NCBI RefSeq assembly: GCF_020162115.1
Contig: NZ_CP083911.1
Location: 806,001-870,000 of the forward strand
DNA from: Tepidimonas taiwanensis
GTDB taxonomy: Bacteria; Pseudomonadota; Gammaproteobacteria; Burkholderiales; Burkholderiaceae_C
Length of the DNA stretch: 64,000 nucleotides
Direction: 5' to 3'
A program made the translations under genes and the position numbers. Of the stretch, positions 62,398 through 64,000 are shown one piece after another (positions within the stretch are counted from its first letter, which is position 1; each line of letters starts with the position of its first letter). Below the pieces are notes generated by a model. It ran no database searches. It was given only the letters and a program-made list of their open reading frames with translations, and had not been told where the DNA came from.

Positions 62398-64000
62398 GTG
62401 TTTGGCTTAATGCAAGAACGACCGTTGCTGATTTCAGATCTGATCGAGCACGCCGCGCGCCACCACGGCGACGTCGAGATCGTCTCGCGCCGCGTCGAGG
62501 GCGACATTCACCGTACCACCTACGCTGAAGCGGCGCAGCGCGCCCGGCAGCTCGCGCACGCGCTCGATGCGATGGGTCTCGCGGCCGGGGAGCGCGTGGC
62601 GACGCTGGCGTGGAACGGCTACCGCCACTTCGAGATGTATTTCGGTGTCAGCGGCTCGGGCCGCGTGCTGCACACGATCAACCCGCGGCTGATCCCGGAC
62701 CAGATCGCGTGGATCGTCAACCACGCCGAAGACCGCGTGCTGGCCTTCGACATGACCTTCTGGCCCATCGTCAAGGCGATCCACGACAAGTGCCCGACGG
62801 TGCAGCGCTGGGTGGCCCTGTGCGACGACGCGCACCTGGCGCGCATGACCGCCGAGGGCAGCATCCCGAATCTGATCAGCTACGAGGGCTGGATCGCCGC
62901 GCACCCGACGACGTACGACTGGCCGCGCTTCAGCGACGAGACCGCCAGCAGCATGTGCTACACCAGCGGCACCACCGGCCACCCGAAGGCGGCGCTCTAC
63001 AGCCACAAGTCCACCATCCTGCACGCGTACGCGGCGGCGCTGCCGGACGTGATGTGCCTGAGCGCGCGCGACTGCGTGCTGCCGGTGGTGCCGATGTTCC
63101 ACGTCAACGCGTGGGGCATCCCGTACTCGGCCGCGGCGGTGGGCTGCAAGCTGGTCTTCCCGGGGGCGCAGCTCGACGGCAAATCGGTGTACGAGCTGCT
63201 CGACGCCGAGCGCGTGACGATGGCCGCGGGTGTGCCCACCGTCTGGCAGATGCTGCTGACGCACATGGGGACCCACGGTCTGAAACTGCCGCACCTGCAG
63301 CGCACGGTGATCGGCGGCTCGGCGTGCCCGCCGGCGATGATCCAGGCTTTCCGCGAGCAGTACGGCGTGGAGGTGCTGCACGCGTGGGGCATGACGGAGC
63401 TCAGCCCCTTGGGCACGCTGTGCACGCTGAAGAACAAGCACCTGGCGCTGCCCGAGGAGGAACAGATGAAGATCCGCCTCAAGCAGGGGCGCGCGATCTT
63501 CGGCATCGACATGAAGATCGTCGGGCCGGACGGGCAGGAGCTGCCGTGGGACGGCAAGAGCCAGGGCGAACTGATGGTGCGCGGCCCGTGGGTGATCCGC
63601 GACTACTACCGCAGCGACAAGCCGAGCCCGCTGGTCGACGGGTGGTTCCCGACCGGGGATGTGGCCACCATCGACCCGGACGGCTACATGCAGATCACCG
63701 ACCGCAGCAAGGACGTGATCAAGTCGGGCGGCGAGTGGATCAGCTCCATCGACGTCGAAAATATCGCGATGGCGCATCCGGCGGTGCTGATGGCGGCGTG
63801 CATCGGCGTCAAGCACCCGAAGTGGGACGAGCGCCCGATCGTCGTCGTCGTCAAGAAGCCCGGTCAGGAGGTCACGCGCGAGGAGTTGCTCGCCTTCTAC
63901 GAGGGCAAGCTCGCCAAGTGGCAGATCCCGGACGACGTGGTGTTCGTCGACGCGATCCCGCTCGGCGCCACCGGCAAGATGCAGAAGATGAAGTTGCGCG
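62398..64000 (+). CDS. Acyl-CoA synthetase (AMP-binding, fatty-acid-CoA ligase type), 3' end outside the window
   Basis: ATP-dependent activation of a carboxylic acid to its CoA thioester. The start is GTG 62398, set by AAGGAGGT seven bases upstream; 534 residues are visible and the frame runs off the window close to its expected end (about 540-560). The P-loop-like motif is SSMCYTSGTTGHPKAALYSH (about residues 182-201). Also present are VLHAWGMTELSP, the adenylate-binding WFPTGDVATID, and ITDRSKDVIKSGGEWIS (hinge). LGATGKMQKMKLR near the end contains the catalytic Lys. It could feed products of the island's oxidative genes into beta-oxidation, but its GC-rich sequence looks like backbone. 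Confidence 0.93.
   Translation, partial: MFGLMQERPLLISDLIEHAARHHGDVEIVSRRVEGDIHRTTYAEAAQRARQLAHALDAMGLAAGERVATLAWNGYRHFEMYFGVSGSGRVLHTINPRLIPDQIAWIVNHAEDRVLAFDMTFWPIVKAIHDKCPTVQRWVALCDDAHLARMTAEGSIPNLISYEGWIAAHPTTYDWPRFSDETASSMCYTSGTTGHPKAALYSHKSTILHAYAAALPDVMCLSARDCVLPVVPMFHVNAWGIPYSAAAVGCKLVFPGAQLDGKSVYELLDAERVTMAAGVPTVWQMLLTHMGTHGLKLPHLQRTVIGGSACPPAMIQAFREQYGVEVLHAWGMTELSPLGTLCTLKNKHLALPEEEQMKIRLKQGRAIFGIDMKIVGPDGQELPWDGKSQGELMVRGPWVIRDYYRSDKPSPLVDGWFPTGDVATIDPDGYMQITDRSKDVIKSGGEWISSIDVENIAMAHPAVLMAACIGVKHPKWDERPIVVVVKKPGQEVTREELLAFYEGKLAKWQIPDDVVFVDAIPLGATGKMQKMKLR

Noticed and set aside
1..64000. CRISPR arrays, tRNA and rRNA genes
   Set aside because: I saw no regularly spaced short repeats and no cloverleaf-like or rRNA-like stretch on either strand; the only long direct repeats are the IS copies.

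Overview
The window is from a high-GC betaproteobacterium, most likely Burkholderiales close to Comamonadaceae. The gene order alaA-hom-thrC-moeA-moaD-moaE-clpB, an endonuclease-type MutL without MutH, and the rnhA-methyltransferase pair all fit this; a genus such as Tepidimonas is only a guess. Two landscapes are joined: a compact GC-rich chromosomal backbone (about 1-42.3 kb, resuming at about 62.4 kb) and an AT-richer, IS-riddled accessory island (about 42.3-62.4 kb).

Backbone. The left edge holds the 3' end of a DUF499-type ATPase gene of the kind found in anti-phage cassettes, abutting miaA. A leftward run mutL-MFS-miaA and an amiC-tsaE pair follow. Rightward are queG, an Mla-like permease/MCE/lipoprotein trio without an ATPase, a NYN-like protein, methyltransferase-rnhA, and an RND efflux pair. 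Next come a MazEF-type toxin-antitoxin pair, a PIN-PhoH ATPase, bcp, an Mth938-like protein, then alaA, hom, thrC, moeA, a GGDEF-EAL protein, moaD, moaE and clpB (with a very good sigma-32 promoter). After that lie ugd, a GT2 glycosyltransferase with a flippase-like protein, a parvulin isomerase, bolA, yciB, msrB-selO and a Crp/Fnr regulator. A 35-codon relic of a second parvulin gene sits behind ugd.

Island. The AT-rich DNA originally carried a PucR-type regulator, an FAD monooxygenase (Baeyer-Villiger/FMO type), an alpha/beta hydrolase, a phytanoyl-CoA-dioxygenase-like enzyme, a small membrane protein and a TorF-type porin, a plausible imported catabolic cluster. Most of it is now broken. 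Four identical 1,632-bp IS copies (one in PucR, one intergenic, two in tandem inside the monooxygenase), two 1,078-bp IS481-type copies (one in the hydrolase), one 1,621-bp relative (in the membrane protein) and a degenerate IS3-type transposase fill the region. Every complete IS has a clean 6-bp target duplication, so the pre-insertion genes can be rebuilt exactly; the monooxygenase also carries an independent one-base frameshift in a poly-A run. Only the dioxygenase, the porin and (with an altered tail) the PucR regulator remain readable. The two related IS leaders share a hairpin that would hide the transposase Shine-Dalgarno sequence only in read-through transcripts, with a compensatory base-pair change.

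Beyond the island a near-complete acyl-CoA synthetase gene runs off the right edge. I found no tRNA, rRNA or CRISPR array.
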